The notes beneath the pieces were generated by a model that saw only the letters and a program-made list of their open reading frames with translations, did not search any database and was not told the DNA's origin. Below are positions 7,408 through 15,323 of a stretch of DNA of 45,133 bases, piece after piece (positions within the stretch are counted from its first letter, which is position 1; every line of letters starts with the position of its first letter). Source of the DNA: an uncultured Candidatus Saccharibacteria bacterium (GTDB lineage: Bacteria > Patescibacteriota > Saccharimonadia > Saccharimonadales > Saccharimonadaceae); NCBI GenBank assembly GCA_946415265.1, contig CAMKRV010000001.1:82887-128019 (forward strand). Direction: 5' to 3'. Both the position numbers and the translations under genes were made by a program.

Positions 7408-9814
7408 GTGTCGTTCGATAATTTTTCTTGCTTTCGCATTTTTAAATGTGCCCTGTTTATGCGTCAATTCGACATTTGCCGTAGGTTCTAGCTCTGGACT
7501 TTCCGAAGGCCAGCTGAATGAGTTTGCTCAGAACGACATCTTATTTTACGATCCTGGCGACTGTATCTCCAGTGGTAAATTCTCTTCAATTTGCGGCAGC
7601 ACGCCTAGGGAAAAATATTGGTCCGCCTTGAGACAAGAGCTTGATGAGATTCATGCTGCGGCCGTCTTTGGCAGCATCGACAACGAAGGCTCGTTTGGTA
7701 CTGCCCGCTGGGAGGTCGGAGTAATAGTTAATAGAGATGGTGGCCACTTTATTAGATCATGGGATACACTTTACAACTGTACTCCAGGCAATTGTCCGGG
7801 GGGCGTCGGCGCTTTTGGTATTACATGGACATTGGGGCCCTACCTGAGACAAATCAATAACGACAATCCTGACTTGCTTAAGTATTTTAAAGACCCCACT
7901 AACTATAGTTACCCAGGAGATGAGACTTTAGAGAGAATAGGTGATGCGGATTACGATAGATTGGTGGAGCAAGAGGTTAAGTATGTTATAAATGAGGCCG
8001 ATATCGAAAGCTTCAAATCTATAACAAATCTAGACGAAGCTGCGGACTGGTGGACAAAAAACTACGAAAATTGCAAAGATTGTTGTGGTGCAGCCGACGA
8101 AGACCACTCTTGTCAGGAAATAGCAATCAGGAGAGCATCGGCAAGAAAAGAATACGACGAGATGAAAAACTTTACATGTACCGCTAGTTCATCTAATGGT
8201 TCTAATGGTGCCGCCTTATCTAGCCGTGACATTGGCCAATCCATTGCTAACAAGGCGATAGAGCTTGCTTGGGGTGGGTCAGACAAATTGAAATCTTCTT
8301 CTCCCACAAAAGCGTTTTCCGACGCAGCTAAAAGTGTCGGCTTAGATGATAACGATGATTGTCTAAGGTTTGTCCAAACCGTCGTGTTATCTTCTGGGGT
8401 AGACGATAAATTCCCTAAAGGTGAATATTCTCATGACGGCGGCGTAGATGAATACTCTACGGTCAAATATATGGATGACTCTAGCCTATGGCAGAAAATT
8501 GATACTACAAACGAGGCATCTTTGTTGCCGGGCGACATCTTAGTATCTGCAGTTGAAGGCAAAGGTAATAACCACATTTTCATTTATCTAGGCGACGGCA
8601 AAGTGGCATCGGCTAATCAAGGTCAATGGTATGGCCGTATAGAAAATTTAGAAGACGAGTGGTGGGATGGCAAAAAACCGTTTTATTATGGAGACAATCA
8701 ATATCAAGTTTACCGTATCAATCCCAACCAGAACTGCACCACTTACGAAGGAGATTTCCCAGAATATATACAAAGTGATCCGGCCTGGGGCGCAGTGCCT
8801 TATGGCCCTGGGTGCACTATAGGAAAATGTGGTTGTGGCGCAGCATCTATGGCTATGCTTGCCACCGTTGCTGCTGGGCGAGATGTGTTACCTACGGACA
8901 TAGTAGATTTGCTAGGCACTGATTATTATTGGGCTACATCGAGCTCTACCGAAGATGGCATGTATGCTTTAGACAAAAAGGTGTGTGAAAAATATGGTTG
9001 TGAGGTCGTATCGGAGCCTTATACTAAAAGCGATTTCGTCGAAAAAGCCAAAGATTATCTGAAAAAAGGCTATATGATTCACCTTTCTGGCGGCTGCAAC
9101 GGTTCTGGACACTCGGATAGCTGCCCATATAGTGACGGAGGCCACTATATCGGTATATATAAACTCACTGGCGACAACACTGTAATGGTGGCGGATTCAG
9201 GATGGGGAAATAAAGAATATGATCTCCGCGACATAGCATCGTATATATTGTCTGGTGGCGTATTCTCCGCCATTCGCGGCAACGGTAGTGGTGGTGCGTG
9301 CGAGAATAATTATTGTAATAATAACTCTGGCCCAGCGCTCAGCGGACTTACGGAATCACAGGCTCAAAAACTTGCCGATTACTATAATGGCCCCAATGTT
9401 GATGCCAGTGAATACGGGTTACCCTCTGGCAAAACAAACTGCGTTTCTTTCTCTATGTGGTTTACGAAGGCAATTGCCAGTTTGTCCTGGGTCAGTGGTA
9501 ATGGTAGAGATGTAGCACATGCGCTCGCCGAGGAGCACAATTTGCCTGAAGGTACTGAGCCACGTCCTTATGCCTTGTTCTCTGTCACCCATGGTATTAC
9601 TTATTGTGGCGAGGCCCTATGTGGCCATACTGGCATCGTAGTTGCGGTTAACGGAGACGAAGTCCTAACCGTCGAAGCAGCTTACCCAAGTACGCCGGCC
9701 TATGTCACAACGCGCGACCGTAGCTATTTCGAAAACACAGTTTATCAAAATACTTTTACATATCTAGATTCTTCCGTCGATCAATCAAAATTAAAAAATA
9801 TTGTAGGGAATTAG
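7370..9814 (+). CDS. Secreted multi-domain putative cell-wall hydrolase (tail-lysozyme-like + NlpC/P60-like + C39-like + CHAP-like)
   Basis: About 814 aa. The start is uncertain: ATG 7370, or TTG 7388, which has GGAGG at 7374-7378 nine bases upstream. Both leave a signal peptide (IIFLAFAFLNVPCLCVNSTFA). I see four modules. (1) About 30-260: phage-tail-lysozyme-like, with FGSIDNEGSFGTARWE, GVGAFGITWT, ADWWTKNYENC. (2) About 290-450: an NlpC/P60/CHAP-like fold with Cys in DDCLRFVQT and His in NNHIFIYLGDG. (3) About 465-640: a C39-like papain fold, CGCGAASMAML and then GGHYIGIY. (4) About 660-790: CHAP-like, KTNCVSFSMWF and GHTGIVVAV. Many paired cysteines fit an extracytoplasmic location. Family knowledge suggests peptidoglycan cleavage; action on a host wall is inference from the epibiotic lifestyle of the group. 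Confidence 0.75.
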   Translation: MWRILKLNIKFIRCRSIIFLAFAFLNVPCLCVNSTFAVGSSSGLSEGQLNEFAQNDILFYDPGDCISSGKFSSICGSTPREKYWSALRQELDEIHAAAVFGSIDNEGSFGTARWEVGVIVNRDGGHFIRSWDTLYNCTPGNCPGGVGAFGITWTLGPYLRQINNDNPDLLKYFKDPTNYSYPGDETLERIGDADYDRLVEQEVKYVINEADIESFKSITNLDEAADWWTKNYENCKDCCGAADEDHSCQEIAIRRASARKEYDEMKNFTCTASSSNGSNGAALSSRDIGQSIANKAIELAWGGSDKLKSSSPTKAFSDAAKSVGLDDNDDCLRFVQTVVLSSGVDDKFPKGEYSHDGGVDEYSTVKYMDDSSLWQKIDTTNEASLLPGDILVSAVEGKGNNHIFIYLGDGKVASANQGQWYGRIENLEDEWWDGKKPFYYGDNQYQVYRINPNQNCTTYEGDFPEYIQSDPAWGAVPYGPGCTIGKCGCGAASMAMLATVAAGRDVLPTDIVDLLGTDYYWATSSSTEDGMYALDKKVCEKYGCEVVSEPYTKSDFVEKAKDYLKKGYMIHLSGGCNGSGHSDSCPYSDGGHYIGIYKLTGDNTVMVADSGWGNKEYDLRDIASYILSGGVFSAIRGNGSGGACENNYCNNNSGPALSGLTESQAQKLADYYNGPNVDASEYGLPSGKTNCVSFSMWFTKAIASLSWVSGNGRDVAHALAEEHNLPEGTEPRPYALFSVTHGITYCGEALCGHTGIVVAVNGDEVLTVEAAYPSTPAYVTTRDRSYFENTVYQNTFTYLDSSVDQSKLKNIVGN

Positions 9815-9815
9815 A

Positions 9816-10586
9816 ATGGAAAATTCTATCGATTTCAAAAATACTAACTATCCACTGCTAGCCTTCATCGTACTTCAGCTATCTTTTATTGTTGTGACTA
9901 TTATATCCATAGTCTCACTGCTTAACAAAAGCGATAAAATAGTCGAAGGGGATTACGCTGAACAGCCTTCTATCACTATTGACAACTTAGCGCAGGCCAT
10001 TCCTAATTTTCCGTCCGATAATATCGAGGAACTTCAACATATCCTTCTCGATATTGTTCAGGCCAATGATTATAACGTAAATTTAGCTAATACCAAAGCA
10101 GAAATCCGCGACGGCGGTGTATTTACGCATTATTTTCCTCTCCCCAACCTTAATTATGTCAGCGCACTAGTAGATGTCCCAGAAATCGGCCAGTCTTACC
10201 AAGTTTTTCTTCAGTTTTCTAACGATAAATATAATGAAAATTTAGACCCCAACGATTCAATTATCTTTCTTTGTATTACTGACCCCAATAACATTATTTA
10301 TCCGGATTTTAATTGTACCGACATTTACGGTCAAAAAACTCGCAACGCTATAGCAGGAAAATATCTCAGATATTTTGATTTTGATGGCTTTGGCGCAGGA
10401 GTTTCCCAGAATCTAGACGAAATAACTATCGTCCCAGCTGTTTTTGGCACAAGCAACGAACAAAGTTTTATAGAACAAACCAAAACAGCAATCGGCTCTC
10501 TAGGTATTTCACCCGAATTATTTACGTATCGCATCATGCAGGCAGAAGAATATAATTTCCGCATCAATGTAGGCAATATGAACTAA
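9816..10586 (+). CDS. Membrane-anchored hypothetical protein, 256 aa
   Basis: The family is not recognised. One N-terminal transmembrane helix (LLAFIVLQLSFIVVTIISIVSLL, about 14-37) is followed by an extracytoplasmic part with mixed strands and helices and two cysteines (FLCITD, FNCTD) that could form a disulfide. The ATG at 9816 lies one base after the upstream stop with no separate SD, so translation is probably coupled to the hydrolase. Its architecture mirrors the first gene of the operon, so the hydrolase is flanked by two anchored partners that may hold or regulate it. Confidence 0.65.
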   Translation: MENSIDFKNTNYPLLAFIVLQLSFIVVTIISIVSLLNKSDKIVEGDYAEQPSITIDNLAQAIPNFPSDNIEELQHILLDIVQANDYNVNLANTKAEIRDGGVFTHYFPLPNLNYVSALVDVPEIGQSYQVFLQFSNDKYNENLDPNDSIIFLCITDPNNIIYPDFNCTDIYGQKTRNAIAGKYLRYFDFDGFGAGVSQNLDEITIVPAVFGTSNEQSFIEQTKTAIGSLGISPELFTYRIMQAEEYNFRINVGNMN

Positions 10587-10614
10587 CTTCACCTTACAGC
10601 TAATTTCCCACCCC

Positions 10615-10643
10615 TTGTCAACTCCCTCAATCTATGCTATAAT
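10615..10643 (+). promoter_or_regulatory. Promoter of the rpsF-ssb-rpsR-efp operon
   Basis: TTGTCA (10615-10620), a 17-bp spacer, and TGCTATAAT ending at 10643. Transcription would start near 10650 and give an ~80-nt leader. Confidence 0.75.
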
Positions 10644-10662
10644 CACCCCGTAATATCAGCTC

Positions 10663-10714
10663 AGCAAACGAGCCAACCGTCCGCTACGATCAGCGGGCAA
10701 GAGCAGCGTTTGCT
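10663..10714 (+). promoter_or_regulatory. Structured leader of rpsF, candidate S6:S18 autoregulatory element
   Basis: AGCAAACG (10663-10670) pairs with CGTTTGCT (10707-10714), enclosing an inner CCGCT-acgatc-AGCGG hairpin (10681-10696) next to AACCGT. A two-stem leader with an exposed CCG just before rpsF resembles the known bacterial leader bound by the S6:S18 complex. Binding itself is inferred. Confidence 0.5.
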
Positions 10715-10731
10715 TTAACCAAAGGAGTTTT

Positions 10732-11091
10732 ATGAAAGACTACGAACTCTCAGTCTTGTTCCATCCTGATTTGGAGATGAACATAGACCCCGCCCTCGAT
10801 AAGGTAAAGAAAATCATCGAGCAAAACGGCGGCAAAATCACCAAAGAAGAAGCCGAAGGCAAAAAGCGCCTCGCTTATTCTATCAACGGCCAAGATTTTG
10901 CCATCTATTATTACTTCAATTTGGAGCTTCCGGCCGACGCTCCAGCCAAACTCTCGTCTGTGTTTAACATCACCGACGAAGTTTTACGCTACTTGCTCGT
11001 CCGTGTAGACGAACGCAAAGCCAAGTTGGAGGCTCGCCGTAAAGAGGCTAAAAAATCCAACGAAGAAGATACCGAAGAAAAAGGAGAATAA
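10732..11091 (+). CDS. rpsF: 30S ribosomal protein bS6
   Basis: 119 aa. bS6 partners bS18 on the 30S platform. Family marks: N-terminal YELSVLFHPDLE, the GGKITKEEAEGKKRLAYSIN strand-helix-strand region, YYYFNLELPADA, and ITDEVLRYLLVRVDE. The tail is charged (KKSNEEDTEEKGE). SD AAAGGAG lies upstream of ATG 10732. It opens the conserved rpsF-ssb-rpsR order, with ssb seven bases downstream. Confidence 0.96.
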   Translation: MKDYELSVLFHPDLEMNIDPALDKVKKIIEQNGGKITKEEAEGKKRLAYSINGQDFAIYYYFNLELPADAPAKLSSVFNITDEVLRYLLVRVDERKAKLEARRKEAKKSNEEDTEEKGE

Positions 11092-11097
11092 TTTATT

Positions 11098-11559
11098 ATG
11101 CGCGGTTTTAGTAAAGCAATCATCACCGGTAACCTCACTCGCGACCCAGAGCTTCGCAGCACGCCAAATGGCGCTAGCGTTTGTAGCTTCTCGGTGGCGG
11201 TAAATCGTACCTACCGTGATGCTAGCGGGGAACAAAAGGAGGATGTTTCCTTTATTGATTGTTCTGCTTGGGGCAAACTCGGCGAGATGATCAGCCAATA
11301 TGCCAAAAAAGGCACCGGCGTACTCGTTTCTGGTCGCCTCGATCAGCGCAGTTGGGAAGACAAAACCACTGGCAGCAAACGCTCTCGTGTTGAAATCGTA
11401 GTAGAAGATTTCAACTTTACCGGCGCTCGCGACAATAACGGTGGCAGTTCTTACTCTAACAATTATGGTGGTGCCGGCACTGCAGATAGCTCTGCGGCCA
11501 GCGACATCCCAGATGACATTCCTGATGGCGAAATCGACCTCAGCGATGTCCCATTCTAA
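11098..11559 (+). CDS. ssb: Single-stranded DNA-binding protein
   Basis: 153 aa. An OB fold covers about residues 1-110: AIITGNLTRDPELRSTPNG, VCSFSVAVNRTY, FIDCSAWGKLGEMISQYAKKGTGVLVSGRLDQRSWEDK. A flexible Gly/Ser/Asn linker follows, then the acidic tip EIDLSDVPF, the usual docking peptide for replication and repair proteins. SD AAGGAGAAT sits between rpsF and ATG 11098. It is co-transcribed with rpsF and rpsR, as in most bacteria. Confidence 0.96.
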   Translation: MRGFSKAIITGNLTRDPELRSTPNGASVCSFSVAVNRTYRDASGEQKEDVSFIDCSAWGKLGEMISQYAKKGTGVLVSGRLDQRSWEDKTTGSKRSRVEIVVEDFNFTGARDNNGGSSYSNNYGGAGTADSSAASDIPDDIPDGEIDLSDVPF

Positions 11560-11583
11560 TAACCTATAAGCGAAGGAGATTTT

Positions 11584-11781
11584 ATGAGAAGGATTAAAAA
11601 CGATCCAAATTTATACTTCGATTATCGCGATGTTAAAACTTTACAACGCTATATCGATGTTTACGGTCGGATTGAGCCAATTTCCAAAACTGGTCTTTCC
11701 GCCAAGCAACAACGCCAACTAGCAGTCGCCATCAAGCGCGCTCGCCACTTGGCTCTCTTGCCATTCATATCAAATAGTTAA
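11584..11781 (+). CDS. rpsR: 30S ribosomal protein bS18
   Basis: 65 aa, slightly short of the usual 70-80. The family core is present: [47 protein letters not shown]. It lacks the cysteine zinc motif that some bS18 carry at the N-terminus. SD GAAGGAGAT precedes ATG 11584. It probably contributes to S6:S18 feedback on the operon leader. Confidence 0.95.
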   Translation: MRRIKNDPNLYFDYRDVKTLQRYIDVYGRIEPISKTGLSAKQQRQLAVAIKRARHLALLPFISNS

Positions 11782-11790
11782 GGAGATATT

Positions 11791-12351
11791 ATGTACGGAC
11801 CAACAGATCTAAAGAAAAACACTCTTATTACTTTAGACGGCCAACCGTATAAAGTAGTCGAATATTCCCAAAAAGTTATGGGCCGTGGTGGTTCCATCGT
11901 TAATGTTAAGGTTAAAAACCTTATCACTGGTGCACTTTTACCTAAAACTTTTAAAGGCCAAGAAAAAATTGAGCCAGCCGAGGTCACTACTCGCAAGGTT
12001 CAATATCTCTACAAAGACGACGAAAAATTCTATTTCATGGATCCAGAATCTTTTGAACAGTACGAGCTTCCTGCCGATATGGTTGGCGACTCTAAAGATT
12101 TCATGAAAGATGGCGACGAAATGGAGATCCAGTTCTACAACGGCACCCCAATCAACCTAGTATTGCCAAAGAATATTTGGCTTGTTGTCACTTACACGGA
12201 AAACGCCGTAAAGGGTGATACTACTAGCTCGGTTATGAAAGATGCCACCTTGGAAACCGGCGTTGTTATCAAAGTTCCAGCCTTCATCAAAGAGGGCGAT
12301 GTCGTTTCGGTGGATACGGATACTTATGCCTATCGGGAAAGAAAAAAGTAA
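11791..12351 (+). CDS. efp: Elongation factor P
   Basis: 186 aa, full length. EF-P rescues ribosomes stalled at polyproline. Three beta domains are visible: an N-terminal KOW-like part (LKKNTLITLDGQPYKVVEY), a central OB domain (YLYKDDEKFYFMDPESFEQYEL), and a C-terminal OB domain ending VIKVPAFIKEGDVVSVDTDTYAYRERK. The tip loop reads MGRGGS, placing an arginine where the modified Lys or Arg sits. Which modification, if any, cannot be told from this window. SD AAGGAGAT precedes ATG 11791. A palindromic element starts just after the stop codon. Confidence 0.96.
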   Translation: MYGPTDLKKNTLITLDGQPYKVVEYSQKVMGRGGSIVNVKVKNLITGALLPKTFKGQEKIEPAEVTTRKVQYLYKDDEKFYFMDPESFEQYELPADMVGDSKDFMKDGDEMEIQFYNGTPINLVLPKNIWLVVTYTENAVKGDTTSSVMKDATLETGVVIKVPAFIKEGDVVSVDTDTYAYRERKK

Positions 12352-12356
12352 TTCAA

Positions 12357-12449
12357 CCCGGATGGGTGGCACCGCTGGGGGAACCCCCGCCGCACGCAGG
12401 CACAGACCGAGTACGGTGGGGGAAACTGTGGTGGCAGGCCCCATCCGGG
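12357..12449. repeat. Palindromic element between efp and the tlyA-like gene (E2, type I core)
   Basis: CCCGGATGGG (12357-12366) and CCCATCCGGG (12440-12449) are exact inverted ends. Inside are GGGGG-aa-CCCCC and an asymmetric GC-rich middle. The 87-bp core 12360-12446 matches the core at 40633-40719 at about 67 of 87 positions by hand count. The same frame is used in both and gives GGTPAARR and PSTVGET. In this copy the element supplies the apparent ATG of the downstream gene. Confidence 0.85.
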
Positions 12450-13090
12450 GATATATCAAGTTATCTGATGCTGTCAGGTTTTTTGGCTTTGATTTTAAGG
12501 ACAAAATAGTTTTAGACATCGGCTCCTCCACTGGTGGTTTTACCGAACTTGCCCTCAAAAATGGCGCCAAAAAAGTAATCGCGGTAGAAAAGGGAACTAA
12601 CCAAATGAAATCCCCGCTTCGCCACGACCCCAGAGTAGAGTTGCATGAAAAAACGGATATTTTTGACACGGAAGTGAAAAAAGATTCTTTCGAAGGGGGT
12701 CCGGAGCTTGGCAAAGCGAGGAGTAGCGCCGCCCGCCCGTGGCGACGGGCCGGGCGGACGCGCCCCGAGAAAGAACTTTTTTGCGCTCCCGATGTTATTG
12801 TGGCTGATGTATCGTTCTTAAGCTTGACAAAAATCTTAAAGTATGCTAAAATACACCTATCACGTAGCAATACGGATTTCTTGGTGATGTTAAAACCCCA
12901 GTTTGAGGCTAAACCATATCAGCTAAATAAAGGTGTAATAAAAAACGAAAAGATTCGTCGCGAAATCATTAAAAATTTTGAACAATGGCTGGGGCAAAAT
13001 AATTTCATCATTATCAACAAGCGCGACAATAGATTAGCCGGCAAGAATGGCAATCTAGAAAGATTCTATTATTTAAAGCTTGCAAAATAA
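12362..13090 (+). CDS. TlyA-like rRNA/hemolysin-family methyltransferase, S4 domain absent, two inserted elements
   Basis: Rossmann-type methyltransferase of the TlyA/FtsJ-like family, which 2'-O-methylates rRNA. The core is clear: RGYIKLSDAVRFFGFDFKD, the SAM motif VLDIGSSTGGFTELALKNGAKKVIAVE, DVIVADVSFLSLTKIL, and FLVMLKPQFEAK. The usual N-terminal S4 RNA-binding domain is missing. The residues before RGYIKLSD are instead coded by the palindromic element E2, and the best ATG (12362) lies inside it; GTG codons near 12428 are alternatives. A second insertion at about residues 105-140 (GGPELGKARSSAARPW...) separates strands that are adjacent in the family. The frame is open throughout, so the gene is probably expressed. 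Confidence 0.8.
   Translation: MGGTAGGTPAARRHRPSTVGETVVAGPIRGYIKLSDAVRFFGFDFKDKIVLDIGSSTGGFTELALKNGAKKVIAVEKGTNQMKSPLRHDPRVELHEKTDIFDTEVKKDSFEGGPELGKARSSAARPWRRAGRTRPEKELFCAPDVIVADVSFLSLTKILKYAKIHLSRSNTDFLVMLKPQFEAKPYQLNKGVIKNEKIRREIIKNFEQWLGQNNFIIINKRDNRLAGKNGNLERFYYLKLAK
12677..12782. repeat. Palindromic element inside the tlyA-like gene (E3)
   Basis: AAAAAAGATTCTTTC (12677-12691) and GAGAAAGAACTTTTTT (12767-12782) are inverted arms. The centre is very GC-rich and contains GCCCGCCCGTGGCGACGGGC, itself foldable. It adds about 35 codons in frame. Confidence 0.75.
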
Positions 13091-13102
13091 AAGCCATAAG
13101 CA

Positions 13103-13108
13103 TATAAT
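13103..13108 (+). promoter_or_regulatory. -10 box of the pilM operon (leaderless)
   Basis: TATAAT with seven bases to the ATG at 13116. Confidence 0.6.
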
Positions 13109-13115
13109 AATAGAT

Positions 13116-14162
13116 ATGAACTTATTGCATGGCGTGGGCGACTTTTTCTCTCTAGATATTGGGACAAATTCGATGCGAATCGTGCAGCTTTCTGGTAATA
13201 GTCAGCATGGCTGGACTCTCCAGAAGTACGCTTATGTGCCAATTACTCCACAGCTTACTCAAGATTCTTCAGATTTAGGCAAGAAACGTCTTGGCGAAGC
13301 TATTTTAGGCGCCGTTAATCAGGCCGGTATCAAAACCAAAAACATTGCTCTCGGCCTCCCCGCTAGCAAAACTTTTACCTCTATCGTGGAGACTGAAACT
13401 CTGCCAGAAAAAGAGCTTAAAAAATCTTTCAAATATGAAATCGATAAATATGTCCCAATGGCTATGAGTGACGCCAAGGCCGACTACGTAATCCTCGGCC
13501 CTAGCTTTAACGACCCGGCCAAGACCGAGGTTCTGGTCAGCTCTGTGGCCAAAGATTATGCCGAATCCACCATGGAAATGATTGAAAAAACCGGCCTTAA
13601 TATTATTGCTATGGAGCCAGAGCCACTCGCGCTTGCCCGTGCGCTCAATAATCCAGGCTCTATAGACGCCACCATGATAGTAGATCTCGGGGAGGAATCT
13701 ACAGATATTGTTATTATGTATAAAGATCAACCACGCTTAGTGCGCTCTATTCCTGGTGGAGTAGAAGTATTGATTCGCGCCATCGCTAACGGCTTGAACG
13801 TTCGCCCAGATCAAGCACGCCAATTCTTATTAAAATTCGGCCTCGATGAGAATCAAGTTGAGGGGCAGGTTTTCAGAATTCTTAACACCCACTTGGATGC
13901 TTACGCTGCAGAGCTCGCCAAATCTGTTCGCTTCTTCCAGACTAAATACATTAATGGTAAAGTTGGTGGTATTGTGCTTTCTAGCTATGGTGAAATTATT
14001 CCACTTTTCCCAGAATACATCGAAGCCAAAACCGGTGTCGCCACCATGCGGGGTAATCCTTGGCAATTTGTCCGCACTTCGTCTAGCCAGCAACGTGCAC
14101 TCGCTAATGTCTCTAGCGAGTTTGCGGTAGCCATCGGCCTATCAGAAAGGAGCAATGATTAA
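13116..14162 (+). CDS. pilM: Type IV pilus assembly protein PilM
   Basis: Actin-like cytoplasmic ATPase of the pilus alignment subcomplex. ATG 13116 was chosen over TTG 13080 because a -10 box sits just before it and the domain starts at once with FFSLDIGTNSMRIVQLSG. Further marks are IALGLPASKTFTSIVETETLPEKEL, the second phosphate loop ATMIVDLGEESTDIVIM (about 185-200), and the C-terminal GGIVLSSYGEIIPLFPEYIEAKTG...AVAIGLS. At about 348 aa it is full length. Its stop overlaps the pilN start (TAATG). PilM binds the N-terminal peptide of PilN. Confidence 0.93.
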   Translation: MNLLHGVGDFFSLDIGTNSMRIVQLSGNSQHGWTLQKYAYVPITPQLTQDSSDLGKKRLGEAILGAVNQAGIKTKNIALGLPASKTFTSIVETETLPEKELKKSFKYEIDKYVPMAMSDAKADYVILGPSFNDPAKTEVLVSSVAKDYAESTMEMIEKTGLNIIAMEPEPLALARALNNPGSIDATMIVDLGEESTDIVIMYKDQPRLVRSIPGGVEVLIRAIANGLNVRPDQARQFLLKFGLDENQVEGQVFRILNTHLDAYAAELAKSVRFFQTKYINGKVGGIVLSSYGEIIPLFPEYIEAKTGVATMRGNPWQFVRTSSSQQRALANVSSEFAVAIGLSERSND

Positions 14163-15322
14163 TGGCACGCGAAATTAATCTAGTCCCAGACATCAAAGGC
14201 GAAATGATCAAAACGCTCAAATTGCGTAACCTCATTTATTTCATTTGTATTGTAGTGGGTGCGGTTAGCCTTGGTGCTACTGCAATTGTAGCGCTTATTA
14301 TGGGTGGACAACAGGCAGCGCTAGATGGCAAAAAATCTACTTTGGATGGTCTGTCTCAGAAACTTAACTCTTATAGCGACTTAGATGAATTCCTGACCAT
14401 CAAAGATCAGGTTGGCAATATTTCCACCCTCACCAACAATAAAAAGGTTCTTTCTCGTACTTTTAATATTCTTTCTGCCCTTATCCCAACTGGCGCCGAT
14501 ACTATTACGGTCTCAGAGCTAAATGTCAATCTTTCTGGTGATCAGCCTACGTTTAGTTTTGATGCCCAAGCCAATGCTGGCAGAGAACCATTTATCGATT
14601 ACAACGTACTAGATTCTTTCAAAAAGAGTATGCAGTACATGCGCTACGATTATGGTAACTACGTCGATAAAAACGGCGCAACCATCCCAGCTTATTGTAT
14701 GATCGAAACCGGTGCTGACGGCGCTACCTTCATGGAACCTTCTAAAGGTATCTACGCCTTCTGGACCATTAATGCGGAAGGTTGTAACCCATCCGAAGAC
14801 GCCAAGGCTAGCGATTATTCCACCGAAGAATACGAAGGCCAACAGGTTGTTCGTATTTGGCGTACCCCACAATATAGTGATTGGTATAAACAAACCCAAG
14901 TAGAAGGCCAGCCGTACATGAACTTAAATGGCCAAATCTCCGGAGTAGAACACTTTGAAAGTGCTTGTATCACTTACACTGGTAACGATAGCCAGAATGC
15001 TGCAAGTCCCAAGTGGATAGAGTCCAATGAATCTTGTCTCTTGGTCCCAGGTGGCACAGATGGTATTAGAGTGTCAGATTCTTCTAATGGTCGTGGTGCC
15101 GGCGACGAACTAGTCCTCAGATTTTCGGCTGTTATTTCTCTAGCACCGGCAGTTTATAATTTTACCAATTCTCACGTCCTAGCCATTGCTCCTTCTGGTC
15201 GTCGTAATGTTACCGATTCTTACGTTCAGGTTCAGGCCATGTTCGGTGAACGTGCTAGAGATTGTGCCGATGGCGATACGGCATGTAGTACAAATACCAA
15301 TAATGTAAATGGAGGGAATTAG
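14162..15322 (+). CDS. pilN: PilN-like pilus assembly membrane protein (long form)
   Basis: 386 aa, about twice the usual PilN length. The N-terminus AREINLVPD is the canonical PilM-binding INLxP motif. One transmembrane helix follows (about 24-50, LIYFICIVVGAVSLGATAIVALI), then a coiled-coil-prone stretch (LDGKKSTLDGLSQKLNSYSDLDEF). The large extracytoplasmic part (about 120-386) has several cysteines and ends in an Asn/Thr-rich tail. The extra length lies in the outer region and looks like a lineage-specific extension. The start overlaps the pilM stop, so translation is coupled. Confidence 0.85.
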   Translation: MAREINLVPDIKGEMIKTLKLRNLIYFICIVVGAVSLGATAIVALIMGGQQAALDGKKSTLDGLSQKLNSYSDLDEFLTIKDQVGNISTLTNNKKVLSRTFNILSALIPTGADTITVSELNVNLSGDQPTFSFDAQANAGREPFIDYNVLDSFKKSMQYMRYDYGNYVDKNGATIPAYCMIETGADGATFMEPSKGIYAFWTINAEGCNPSEDAKASDYSTEEYEGQQVVRIWRTPQYSDWYKQTQVEGQPYMNLNGQISGVEHFESACITYTGNDSQNAASPKWIESNESCLLVPGGTDGIRVSDSSNGRGAGDELVLRFSAVISLAPAVYNFTNSHVLAIAPSGRRNVTDSYVQVQAMFGERARDCADGDTACSTNTNNVNGGN

Positions 15323-15323
15323 T

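Noticed and set aside
12360-12375. GGGTGGCACCGC resembles the T-box antiterminator motif
   Set aside because: It lies in a palindromic element that is translated. The homologous copy at 40633 differs in just those bases (GGGTGGCCTCGC), there is no specifier stem, and the downstream gene is not a synthetase or amino-acid gene.
12357-12449. Element E2 as the rho-independent terminator of efp
   Set aside because: It has no T-run on either strand, and the same sequence is found inside another reading frame at 40633.
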